Positions 23,630-33,035 of a stretch of 64,000 nucleotides of DNA are shown here, in pieces. The notes beneath the pieces were generated by a model. It was given only the letters and a program-made list of their open reading frames with translations. It had not been told where the DNA came from and made no database searches. How positions within the stretch are numbered: the stretch's first letter is position 1; every line of letters begins with the position of its first letter. The stretch lies in NCBI GenBank assembly GCA_015698045.1, contig BLAL01000037.1, positions 744,001 to 808,000 on the forward strand. The letters run 5' to 3'. Origin of the DNA: Rhizophagus clarus (Eukaryota; Glomeromycota; Glomeromycetes; Glomerales; Glomeraceae). The position numbers and the translations under genes were made by a program.

Positions 23630-24285
23630 TTCAGCCCTTCCTTACCTTAATTTCAAAAGTCTGGTCATGTTTTTCATCTATCAATATTACAAAAAAGAAA
23701 AAAAAATTAATAATTTAATTAATTAAAAAAAAACAATGAAAAACACCTCACCCAACTCTCTCTTATCTTAATTTCAAAAGTCTGGTCATGCTTTTCATCT
23801 GATAACATTACAAAAAAGAAAAAAAATAAATAAATAATTAATTAATTAAAAAAATAATGAAAATACATTCTCAACCCTTTCTTACTTTAATTTTAAAAGT
23901 CTGGTCATACTTTTTATCTGACAACATTACAAAAAAAAAATTAATTAATTAAATAAAAAAAAATAATGAAATCACTTTTCTCAACTTTCCCTTACCTTAA
24001 TTTCAAAAATCTGGTTGTACTTTTTATCTAACAATATTACAAAAAAAGAAAAAAAATAATTAATTAAATAAAAAAAATAACAAAAAACACCTTACCAACT
24101 CTCTTTTACTTTAATTTGAAAAGTTCAATTATATTTTTTATCTGGCAATATTACAAAAAAGAAAAAAAAGGTTAATAACTTAATTAATTAAAAAAAACTA
24201 ATAAAAAACACCTTTCTAAGATTCCAATCCTCCCTTACCATAATTCTAAAAGTCCAATCATGCTTTTATCAGGACCCTGAACAAT
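23630..24285 (-). repeat. tandem exon-intron module array, family 3 (six copies)
   Basis: Six units of about 115 bp. Read on the minus strand each has a CAG/TAG acceptor (e.g. GATAG, TTATCAG), then a 32-bp exon-like block containing ATGACCAGACTTTTGAAATT, then AAG followed by a donor GTAAG, then an AT-rich intron with TTAATTAATTAA and a T run. Exon-like blocks lie at about 23646-23677, 23767-23798, 23886-23917, 23996-24027, 24109-24140 and 24238-24268. Some donors are mutated (GATAAG in the second). Length 32 is not a multiple of three, so the blocks would shift frame if spliced consecutively; the coding nature is uncertain. The same family recurs at 63.0-63.6 kb. Confidence 0.6.
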
Positions 24286-24608
24286 AATTATATAGGTCAG
24301 ATGAAAATTTCAAAATTTACTATGATCAATAAGCAAATTATTTTAAGTTCTGCTAAGCAAACTCTTATTATAACCTTTGAATTTTTTATTTTACTAAGCA
24401 ATTTTTTTTCTGACATATATAACTTTATTTAAGTATAAAAAGATAATTTAATTATAATAAATATATATATAGTAATAGTAAATTAATTTTTTATATCATT
24501 GCGAAAAAAAATTATGAAATTAATTCACTAAATATTAATAAATTAATAATATAAAATGATATACAACTTCAGAATTTTTAATTTTAATTAATATTAATAT
24601 AATATTAA
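24286..24608. other. AT-rich gap
   Basis: No gene or repeat boundary seen. Confidence 0.3.
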
Positions 24609-24779
24609 GAGCAGTGACATATATTAGCTAATATTTTTTTATTATAGGCGCTTACCCCCCATCTCCAGGTAAGATATCTTAGTCACATGCAACCAATCAT
24701 ATTTTTTAAAAATTGTGTAACCTAAGATTTTCGCTTACCCTCCACCCCCTAAAATATTAGCTAATATATGTCACTGCCC
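24609..24779. mobile_element. PIF/Harbinger-type MITE, 171 bp
   Basis: Inverted termini of about 29 bp start GAGCAGTGACATATA at the left and, inward from the right, GGGCAGTGACATATA. Each side is flanked by TAA (24606-24608 and 24780-24782), the target-site duplication expected for PIF/Harbinger elements. The interior carries C-rich CTTACCC motifs near each end. No ORF. Confidence 0.85.
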
Positions 24780-24914
24780 TAATATACTATTGCTATTTTA
24801 AAAATAGTTTTAAAATTTGGAATTTTTTATAAATATTATTATATTTAGATTTATAAAAATTAAAATATAAATTATCGCCAACCCTTATGAACAACTTCCA
24901 CTGGTCAAAATCGA

Positions 24915-25275
24915 TGCTATCGGGTACATATCGGGTATATATCGGCTACCTGATATGTACCTGATATGTGTGAAATATGTGTATACTATTTAATAATACT
25001 ACACATATCGGGTACCTGATATGTACCTGTCGGATGCAGAAAATCGGTGACATATAACATACATATCAGGTACATATCTTATACATATTGGGTAGTTAAA
25101 TATCGGTTACATATCATAGATTTATTAGGTACCCGATATATTTTAAAAAAATATCGGACAGATATTATACACTTATCAGATAGTGCTAATAAGTATTCTA
25201 TATATACCCGATATGTATCCTATTTGTATTTGAAATATAAGCATAATTTCATAATTTTCACACATATCAGATAGC
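24915..25275. repeat. left subterminal repeats of E1
   Basis: Motifs TATCGGGTACATATC and its complement-like form GATATGTACCTGATATG recur about ten times in both orientations over 360 bp, making the region highly palindromic. Such clustered motifs are the usual binding array for a CACTA transposase. Confidence 0.75.
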
Positions 25276-25637
25276 TGAAAAGTATAGCATTTATGGGGCA
25301 TTAATAGTAGTAGATTTATAATTTAAATACAATTGTAATTTAAAAGTAATTTAATTCATTTAATTGTAATTACTGAAAGTTTTATTTATATTTTCAATCG
25401 ATAATAAAAAAAATATTATACAAAAAATATTATAAAAAAAATTCACTACTCTTTACACAAATTTACAATTAATGTTCACTTGTTTGCTTGTTTTCATTTC
25501 ATTATATCTATTTAATTTGAAAGAAAGTAAAATGTTAGTAATAAAAGTGTTAGTATGAATATTAGTAGAAGTGTTAGCAAAAGAAAAGGAACGTTAATAA
25601 AAAAATTTTTACATTAGAAAGTGTTAGTATTAATGTT
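25276..25637. other. E1 interior, left
   Basis: AT-rich. At about 25540-25637 a GTTAGTA-rich segment matches the one on the other side of E2 (31467 on), as expected if E2 inserted into it. Confidence 0.5.
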
Positions 25638-25687
25638 CACAGGTCAAATGAAAAAAAATCAGAATTTGCTTTATTTTAATATGCTCT

Positions 25688-25858
25688 TGCCGATTTTTAT
25701 GTAATTCTGCCAATTTTTATATAATTCTGCCAATTTTTATGTAATTCTGCCAATTTTTATATAATTCTGCCAATTTTTATGTAATTCTGCCAATTTTATA
25801 TAATTCTGCCGATTTTTATATAATTCTGCTAATTTTTATATAACTCTGCCAATTTTTC
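25688..25858. repeat. ~21-bp tandem repeat, left subterminal region of E2
   Basis: About eight copies of a unit containing TAATTCTGCCAATTTTTAT. The core TGCCRATTTTT also occurs at the other end of E2 (31150-31450), so this is probably the transposase-binding array. Confidence 0.8.
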
Positions 25859-25889
25859 AATCAAAAATGATCATCTTTAATTGGCTGAC

Positions 25890-26054
25890 TATATGGGATC
25901 TTTGCAATAGAAAGGTACGAAATTCAAAAAAAAATAAAAATTTAATTAATATTAAATTTATGCTTATTTTAGTATAAAAAACATAATTAGCATATAAAGT
26001 AAATTTAAAAATTTTTTTGAGTTTCGTACCTTTCTATTGCAAAGACCCCATATA
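25890..26054. mobile_element. 165-bp MITE, copy 1
   Basis: Inverted ends with TATA followed by TGGGRTCTTTGCAATAGAA, a GGTACGAAA continuation, and an AT-rich core with TTAATTAATATTAAA. Three further copies occur at 42337, 45207 and 61155. The outer TATA could contain a TA target duplication, suggesting a Tc1/mariner-type MITE. Confidence 0.8.
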
Positions 26055-26528
26055 ATTACATCATTTGTTTATTGATTTATTGAGAATTTTTTTTTATTTT
26101 TGCTTATTACGTTTCATTTTTTTCCTTCTGCTCATTTACAAATAAAAAAAAGCAACTGTTAGAATGTATTTCTTTAAATAAAAAAACAAACAAACAAAAA
26201 GTTGGTACACACCAGTCATCCAAAGAAGCCGTATTTTTTTTTATTTAATCTAAAAAAACGAATTTTTTTGTTATTTAACATAAAAATGAATTTTTTTTTA
26301 ACTTTATTTAATTTAAAAAATGAATTTTTTTTTATTTAATTTTAAAAAAAATTTTTTAGCTTTATTGTAAAAATGGCGAGTTTCGTGTTAAAGAAACATT
26401 CTAATGTTTCTTTCTTTTCTCCATTTTTGTAGAATGCAGCCTTGAAGATTTCAGAAAGACGGATTGACAATAGGTTTTATTATTAATGGTTTTAGAAACG
26501 TACCAATATTTCTTTTTTCTCTCCTTAG
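26055..26528. other. E2 interior upstream of the family 1 array
   Basis: AT-rich. From about 26370 segments such as AAGAAACATTCTAATGTTTCTTT and TTTTTGTAGAATGCAGCC look like divergent copies of the array modules that follow, so the array may start near 26370. Confidence 0.4.
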
Positions 26529-27332
26529 ACGATAGGCGTAATTAATGTAAGTTTCGAAATTTCATTTTCGAAACTTTATTTTTTCTTTTTTTTTTAGGAA
26601 ACGTTTATTAATGTTTCCATCTTTTTTTTTTGTAGCTTTCGGTCTTCAATTCTTAGACGATGGCCGTAATGAATGTAAGTTTCGAAATTTTTGAAACTTT
26701 TTTTTTCTTTGTTTTTTTTAGGAGACGTTTTTACTAACGTTTCCATCTTTTTTTTTTGTAGCTTCCGGTCTTCGATTCTTGGATAATGGCCGTGGGCGTA
26801 ATGAATGTAAGTTTCAAAATTTTCAAAACTTTTTTCTTTTTTTTTTTAGGAAACGTTTTACTAACGTTTCTGTCTTTTTTTTTGTAGCTTCCGGTCTTCG
26901 ATTCTTGGACGATGGCCGTGGGCGTAATGAATGTAAGTTTTGAAATTTTTGAAACTTTATTTTTTATTTTTTTTTTTAGGAAACGTTTTACTAACGTTTC
27001 TGTCTTTTTTTTTGTAGCTTCCGATCTTCGATTCTTGGACGATGGCCGTGGGCGTAATGAATGTAAGTTTCAAAATTTTAGAAACTTTTTTTTCTTTGTT
27101 TTTATTTAGGAGACGTTTTTACTAACGTTTCCATCTTTTTTTTGTAGCTTTCAGTCTTCGATTCTTGGACGATGGCCATGGACGTAATGAATGTAAGTTT
27201 CGAAATTTTCGAAACTTTATTTTTTCTTTTTTTTTTAGGAAACGTTTTACTAACGAATTTATCTTTTTTTTTGCAGGTTCTGATCGAACGTTTTTAGTAA
27301 TTGGGCTTCTTTACAAGTATGTTTCTTTTTAT
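26529..27332 (+). repeat. tandem exon-intron module array, family 1 (seven units)
   Basis: Exon-like blocks at 26529-26546 (partial), 26636-26674 (39 bp), 26762-26806, 26888-26932, 27018-27062, 27148-27192 (45 bp each) and a terminal one from 27277. Each is preceded by T8-10 GTAG (last: GCAG) and followed by GTAAGTTT. Introns are 81-87 bp and contain TACTAAC 20-25 nt before the acceptor. The 39/45-bp exons keep phase 1 throughout and encode SSGLRFLDDGRGRNE-like 15-mers, so any number of units could be joined in frame; the last exon would continue as SDRTFLVIGLLYK. Palindromes surround the donor (AAGTTTCGAAA/TTTCGAAACTT) and the branch point (GAAACGTT/AACGTTTC). No start codon or first exon was found, so whether this is a live gene is open. 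Confidence 0.7.
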
Positions 27333-28947
27333 TTTATTTTATTTTTTTTATGATCAATTACATTTTGTTATTTACTAACTTTTCTTTCATTTTTTCTTTT
27401 ATCCCCTGTGTTTCTTTTCGTTTGTTTTCCATTCTTTTCGTTTCCATTCAATTATTTTTGTATATTCACATTTCTCTTTCATTTCTTCCTCTTTTTTTTC
27501 TTTTTTTTTACATTTTTCCTTCTATTTTTTTTTTCGACTATTACGTTTAACCCTCCTTTTTGTTTCATCACTTTACATTTGCCCTCATTTTTGCTTTATT
27601 CCTTTACGTTTCATCTCCTTTTCATTCGTCTCTTTACATTCCTTCTCTTTTCATTTTATTTTTTATATTTTCCCTCCTTTCATTTCACCCTTTACGCTTT
27701 CCCCTTCTTTTCATTTTGTTCCTTTCTCTTTTCGTTTCATTTCCTCTTTTTTTTGTTCTTTTATATTTCTTTCCTTTTTTTTTGTTCCTTTACGTTTCCT
27801 CCTTCTTTCTTTTCGTCCCTTTACGTTTCCCTTCTTTTCTTTCCATTTCTTTATGTTTTCCTACTATTCTTTTCGTTTATTTTCACTTCTCCCTCCATTC
27901 TTTTCTTTTCACCCACCTTTTGGTTTACTTTGTTTCTTTTGTTTCCTTTTGTTTTTTTTCACTTCTCTTCATTCTTTTCATCTCCCCTTTAATTCTTTTG
28001 TATATTCACATTTCTCTTTCATTTCTTCATGTTTCCTCTATTTTTCTTTTTTTACGTTTTGCCTTCCATTTTTTTCGTTCTATTACGTTTCACTCCTTTT
28101 TGTTTCATCACTTTATGTTTCCCCTTCTTTTCGTTTTGTTCCTTTGTATTTCCTCCTTTTTTTTTGTTCTTTTACATTTCTTTCCTTTCTTTTTGTTCCT
28201 TTACGTTTTCCCTTCATTCCTTTACGTTTCCCCCTTCTTTCTTTTCGTTCCTTTACATTTCCCTTCGTTTTTTTATGTTTTCCTACTATTTATTTTGTTT
28301 ATTTTCACTTCCCCCTTTATTCTTTTCTTTTCACCCACCTTTCAGTTTATTTTGTCTCTTTTGTTTCTTTTTGTTTCTTTTCACTTCTCTTCATTCTTTT
28401 CATCTCCCTTCAATTCTTTTGTATATTCACATTTCTCTTTCATTTCTTTATGTTTCCTCTATTTTTTTTTTTTTACGTTTTGCCTTCCATTTTTTTCGTT
28501 CTATTACGTTTCACTCTCTTTTTTGTTTCATCACTTTATATTTCCCCTTCTTTTCGTTTTGTTCCTTTGCATTTTCTCCTTTTTTTTTTGTTCTTCTACA
28601 TTTCCTTCCTTTCTTTTTGTTCCTTTACATTTCCCCCTCCTTTTTTTTCGCTCCTTTATATCTCCCTTCTCTCTTTTCATTTTTTTATGTTTTCCTACTA
28701 TTCTTTTTGTTTTTTTTTTTATATTACACTATCCTTTTTTCTTACATTTCCTTCTTCATTCCTTTCATTTTCTTTACCTTTGTATTCTTTTCGTTTTTTT
28801 TTGTTTCCCCTTACTTCTTTTCATTTCCCTCCATTTCTTTTATTTCACTTTTTTTCTTTATTGTTATTCTTATTTTTTAACACATTTTTTTACTTTGATT
28901 CATTTTTTTACTTTCATTATAGATTTCTTTTTTTTAGATTAATTTCC

Positions 28948-28950
<3 letters not shown>
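27333..28950. repeat. 1.6-kb polypyrimidine tract
   Basis: Almost pure T/C on the plus strand with TTTACGTTTCC, TTTTCGTT and CATTTC words. A segment beginning TGTATATTCACATTTCTC occurs at about 27459, 28001 and 28418, so the tract is built from degenerate repeats of roughly 420-540 bp. Long phenylalanine/serine/leucine frames here are composition artefacts. The strand asymmetry could favour triplex or R-loop structures. The last 13 bases are the target-site duplication of the adjoining retroposon. Confidence 0.8.
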
Positions 28951-28984
<34 letters not shown>

Positions 28985-31017
28985 TCAAAAGAAATGCTTT
29001 ATTTTACTGAAAAAAGATAGAAAAGGTTACAAAAGATCAGAAAATACGAAGCCAGCCCGTTCCCCACACTAGGGTTACAAACTATCTCATGACTACTATA
29101 TCCCTAGCCTATTCTCTTTAATGTAATAGGAAGTCTAGTTATAGAATTGTTCAAGGTATAAAGGAAACGAAAAAAGAAAAATAAAAATTCTACGATCTAA
29201 TAAAACAAAATAAACATCACGTAAAGCGAATGCTAATGCATGACAAGAAGTTAGTATGGAATCTTCTATCTATCCCTCCCAACTAAACTAAACATAATGT
29301 TCTAATAATGCCTTCAGCCCAGCGATTAAAAATTTTACATCCGGCTTCTTAGACTGGTTCATTCTTGAGTGATCGATCTTCTTGGGAGAATGTCCAGATT
29401 TAGGAGTTTTATTTTGATCGTTCTTGCGGTTGTTAGTATTAAAACTTGAAAAAGAAAAATTAGACCCTTTAGTTGTTCGCGAAGACTTGTCTGCATTGCC
29501 AATTCGAGCAGGTCTACGTAAATTCTTGAAGTTGGGGGTGGAATAACGGCACCAAGAGATTCTAACATCATTCCAAACCTGTGGGTTACTAATGCGAGTG
29601 GAAACGTGATCCCAAGTGTCAAAGTAACCAATCAGCTTTCTAGATCCATCAACTTCTTTAACTATTTTAAAAGATTTTATGCCACTGTCCAACAAAAATT
29701 GGTGAGGGCGTCCATTTGGGAATAAGGAGGCATCCGTCATGTCTTCTGGAAGATTGTATACGACAGCTTGGAACTTTTCTCTTTGTTTCCTTTCTGAAAG
29801 GTTCCAGGAAGCAGGAAACCATCGAACAGGGATTCCTCCCAAGTTGACAGTCCAGTCCCCTCCATTGTAACATTTCAAGCACTCATGGTCAGGAATCAGT
29901 CTAACCCTCGCGGATAAATACTTCTTGTGCACCCTTGTGCTGACTGATATGACCTTACCCCATCGTCCTAAATTGGCCAACAGAGTATAGTTATCCCATT
30001 TGGCCGGAATATCATAGACTACAAGGTCCAATAATTGTGCCTGTTCTTGATCTTGAGGAATATACCCGGTGATGATAACATTTCCATTCTTTAATGTATT
30101 GTCTGTCTCCTTCTGTTTTAATTTCTTTCCATTGTCTATAGGAGTTGATTGTGGTTTGGAATCTCGCTTCAACTTCTGCGTATAGAGTGTGGAAGGAGGA
30201 GAAAGAATACTTTGATTAATAGTAACCGTCCTTGAATCAGAAGGTTTGGAGGGTGTATACTCAGGAGATTCTGCGCTAAAAGTGGGCACAGTTTTTTCAT
30301 CTAGTCCAGAAGGAGTTTGTATTTGCAAAGCTTTCTTCTTCTCCTTACGGGCCTTCTTTTTAGCGCTCCTTTTCTGAGATTTGGTCAAGGGCGTGACAGG
30401 TATAGGTGTGATATTACGTGGGGGTGTGGCAAGTATTTCATCGTCATATGATCCAATAGAGTTGGTATCTAACACATCGGCGTTAAGCGACATATCTGAT
30501 TGGTGCATTGGATCCCCTAGATCTTCCTTTTCGGGAGATTGTTTGTTTGCTTGTGCTTCCCATTCTCGGCGAATTTTGGAGTCCATGAGAATGCGTACTT
30601 GACTCTCCTTGTCCAAAACAAATACATTGAGAAGAGTAGCAAGAAATTGAGCCATAGGAGGATAGCAGTCGTAGGAGTCAACCTTTTGTGACAACATATC
30701 CAAAGGAACTATTTGGTTCCTATAATTGTAGTAAAACTGGTCTAGTAGTGTGGGGTCTGGAGCTATTATTCCGCCAAAAGACTTTGGGGTTTCTTTGGCA
30801 AGACCGGCGACAAAGTCTGTTATAAAGTCATGGTAACGGTCAAGAGGTAGAGGAAGTGGACTCTCTGCAACAGGAGTAGGAGTAATTTGAGTCGTAAAAG
30901 ACGTTTTTGATGCTTTTGGAGCTGGTTTTGATAGCAAAAATCCTTTCTTCATGATTAAAATTAAAATTATTTCTTCCGTGAAAATTTGGTTCACAGATCT
31001 GCAGGAAAGAGTTCCCC
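28951..31017 (-). mobile_element. full-length ORF1-only (half-LINE-like) retroposon
   Basis: A 13-bp target-site duplication, ATTAATTTCCTAT, is found at 28938-28950 and 31018-31030. Between the copies, on the minus strand, the insert starts GGGGAACTCTTTCC, carries a 65-bp leader, one intact ORF (29288-30952), a 3' region of about 300 bp with AATAAA (near 29004) and a 31-base poly(A) tail (28951-28981 as T). This is the structure of a target-primed retroposition product. There is no reverse transcriptase ORF and the 5' end appears intact, so it is not a simple 5' truncation; it must have been mobilised in trans. Confidence 0.88.
29288..30952 (-). CDS. LINE ORF1-like RNA-binding protein
   Basis: Uninterrupted 554-codon frame starting MKKGFLLSKPAPK; the ATG at 30952 is chosen because the frame further upstream has only a GTG. 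Visible parts: a helical N-terminal domain (about 38-135), a Ser/Pro-rich linker, a lysine-rich nuclear-localisation-like run KSQKRSAKKKARKEKKK (191-207), then two RRM-like folds (about 308-382, LLDLVVYDIPAKWDN; and about 395-470, FQAVVYNLPEDMTD) and a basic Asn/Ser-rich tail. Such proteins act as LINE ORF1 nucleic-acid chaperones that coat the element RNA. Codon use and base composition are much less AT-rich than the F-box genes nearby, consistent with a recent arrival. The RRM assignment is by pattern, not by search. Confidence 0.75.
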   Translation of the reverse strand: MKKGFLLSKPAPKASKTSFTTQITPTPVAESPLPLPLDRYHDFITDFVAGLAKETPKSFGGIIAPDPTLLDQFYYNYRNQIVPLDMLSQKVDSYDCYPPMAQFLATLLNVFVLDKESQVRILMDSKIRREWEAQANKQSPEKEDLGDPMHQSDMSLNADVLDTNSIGSYDDEILATPPRNITPIPVTPLTKSQKRSAKKKARKEKKKALQIQTPSGLDEKTVPTFSAESPEYTPSKPSDSRTVTINQSILSPPSTLYTQKLKRDSKPQSTPIDNGKKLKQKETDNTLKNGNVIITGYIPQDQEQAQLLDLVVYDIPAKWDNYTLLANLGRWGKVISVSTRVHKKYLSARVRLIPDHECLKCYNGGDWTVNLGGIPVRWFPASWNLSERKQREKFQAVVYNLPEDMTDASLFPNGRPHQFLLDSGIKSFKIVKEVDGSRKLIGYFDTWDHVSTRISNPQVWNDVRISWCRYSTPNFKNLRRPARIGNADKSSRTTKGSNFSFSSFNTNNRKNDQNKTPKSGHSPKKIDHSRMNQSKKPDVKFLIAGLKALLEHYV

Positions 31018-31466
31018 ATTAATTTCCTATTAAAATAAATTCTTATTAATAAAACATGTAAATTTTTAAATTAAACTACTTTGAATAAAATTTTTTGAGA
31101 AAAAATAAATTTTTGCATGTGTCGTACTTCATAAATATAAAGAAAATAAATTGGTTGAATTTGCATGCACTATTTAAAATCAGAGTGCCGATTTGCATGC
31201 ACTATTTAAAAATCGGAGTGCCGATTTACATGCACTATTAAAAATTGGAGCCGATTTGCATGTACTATTTAAAAATTGGAGTGCCGATTTGCATGCACTA
31301 TTTAAAAATCGGAATGCCAATTTTTTGTAACAAATGGCAATGCCGTTTGTTACCTTTTCACGCCAAAAAATTGGCAAAAATTTGCAACAAATCGGACAAA
31401 AATATCCAAAAATCAGACAAAAATTGGACTGCCGATTTTTGGCGATTTTTTTTTATTTGACCTGTG
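31018..31466. repeat. right part of E2 with ~32-bp subterminal repeats
   Basis: From about 31150 to 31320 a unit containing GCCGATTTGCATGCACTATT and AAAAATCGGAGT is repeated five times, followed by inverted TTGGCA/TGCCAA and TGCCGATTTTTGGCGATT motifs up to the E2 terminus. It mirrors the TGCCRATTTTT array at the left end. Confidence 0.75.
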
Positions 31467-32232
31467 GTTAGTATGAAAGTTAGTAGAAGTAGAAAAGGAA
31501 CGTCAGTAAAAAAAAATATAAAGTATAAGTATTAATGTTAGTGTTAATGTTAGTAGAAGTGTTAGTAAAAGTAAGGAATAAAAAATGTTTAACAGTAGAA
31601 CATTGTTAGTAGGAACGTTAGTAGGAGGAAACACATTAGAAAAAAATATTAATAAGAGTGTTAATAGGATGGAAAAAGAAATTTCAACAAAAAATGTACC
31701 TTTGTATTTATTTTTTAGAAAAACCAATAAAGTAATAAACTCGATAGTAGAACATTGTTTAGAACGTTAGTGAGAAGAAATACGTTGGAAAAATATATTA
31801 ATAAGAGTGTTAAGAATAACATAATAATGGGAAAAGAAATTTCAACAAAAAATATACCTTTATCTTTATTTTTTAGACAAAACAATAAAGTAAAAATTTG
31901 AGAGAGAGAAAAAAAAGTTTTGAAAAAAAAAAACAATAAATAAATAATTAAATCGTGATCGTGCAATCACATGATCAACAAAATTATCAATTTTTATTGG
32001 TTATTTGGGTAATATTATAAATAACATAATAATGGGAAAAGAAATTTCAACAAAAAATATACCTTTATCTTTATTTTTTAGATAAAACAATAAAGTAAAA
32101 ATTTGAGAGAGAGAGAAAAAGTTTTTGAAAAAAAAAAAAAAAATACGATAAATAAATAATTAAACCATGATCGTACAATTACATGATCAACAAAATTATC
32201 AATTTTTATTGGTTATTTGGGTAATATTATAT
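31467..32232. repeat. GTTAGTAG-rich repeat and ~200-bp tandem duplication in E1
   Basis: 31467-31630 is made of GTTAGTA/GTTAGTAGAAG words. After it, a segment containing AAATTTCAACAAAAAATATA, CTTTATTTTTTAGA and ACATGATCAACAAAATTATC is present in two close copies (about 31826-32010 and 32030-32232) and one diverged copy (from about 31670). No gene. Confidence 0.7.
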
Positions 32233-33035
32233 TCAGCCACATTAGCCACAAAATCGGTCACCTATCGAATACACAAGTCAATATTAGCGAAGCAGCACAA
32301 ACTTGATTATTCACTATTCATGCTCAACTTGAGTTGATAAAATTATTAAAAAATCACTGATTTTATTAAATTTATCAGAATTTTTATACCTAATTAAAAA
32401 TGATTAAATTAAGTTTTACTACCAATTTTATTATAACGTTACTAACTTTTTTGTTAATCTTGGATATTTTATTTGGAATTTAAATTGTTCGCTTTGAACT
32501 CGAGTTGAACTCGAATTCAACTTGAGTTTAACTCGTTTGCTCAAGATCTTTGTATAATGTATTGTAGATCTGTAATTGTTTTATTTGTAGTCTATAATTG
32601 GCAAAAGCTTATTATAAACCAAAATAAAAAACACTATTTATTTACGTATCTATATTATTAGATTTTACCTTTTTTAGATTTGATATATAATTTATCTTGA
32701 TATTTTGGAATCACGATCATAACAATTGAGTTTAGGTCAAGTTTAACTTGTTCATTGTGATTGATTGTATTGTAGATCTGTATCTGTATTATAATTAATA
32801 TAAAGAAGACAGATCATAACAATCATGACATATTTGAGAAATTAGAACAATTTTCGTAAATGTTCTTGAAGGGTAATTAATATAATAATACAAGGTGATA
32901 AAAAATTGTTTATAAAAAGAGGTTTTATCTTTTTTTTTTCTTACAATAAATTTGTTATCGTTATTTTTATTATATATTCTTTTTCTTAAAATTTGTTGCC
33001 GTTATTTTTTATTATTATATATTCTTTTTCTTAAA
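32233..33035. promoter_or_regulatory. region upstream of the Myb/SANT-like pseudogene
   Basis: Contains degenerate palindromic words GAGTTGAACTC/AACTTGAGTT (about 32490-32540 and 32725-32750) and two copies of TGTATTGTAGATCTGTA (about 32559 and 32767). It may have served as promoter for the pseudogene downstream. Confidence 0.4.

Larger units (their letters stand above)
25638..31466. mobile_element. inner CACTA-like element (E2), 5.83 kb, nested in E1
   Basis: The left end starts CACAGGTCAAAT followed by an A8 tract and ATC; the right end read inward is CACAGGTCAAAT with the same A tract and TC, about 23 of 25 positions equal. Both sides are flanked by GTT (25635-25637 and 31467-31469). Removing E2 rejoins a continuous GTTAGTA-type repeat, which supports an insertion event. 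The subterminal zones carry TGCCGATTTTT/TGCCAATTTTT motifs on both sides. The interior holds a MITE, a tandem exon-intron array, a 1.6-kb pyrimidine tract and a nested retroposon. No transposase recognised. Confidence 0.75.

Noticed and set aside
23630-24285. CRISPR-like array
   Set aside because: Units are degenerate through their whole length, there are no unique spacers and no cas genes, and the genome is eukaryotic.
27350-29010. Several overlapping long plus-strand frames (194-460 residues) rich in Phe, Ser and Leu
   Set aside because: They are translations of the polypyrimidine tract in all three frames. Such tracts rarely contain stop codons, so length is no evidence of coding.
29288-30994. 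Longer start for the ORF1-like protein at 30994
   Set aside because: That start codon would be GTG; the first ATG in frame is at 30952.
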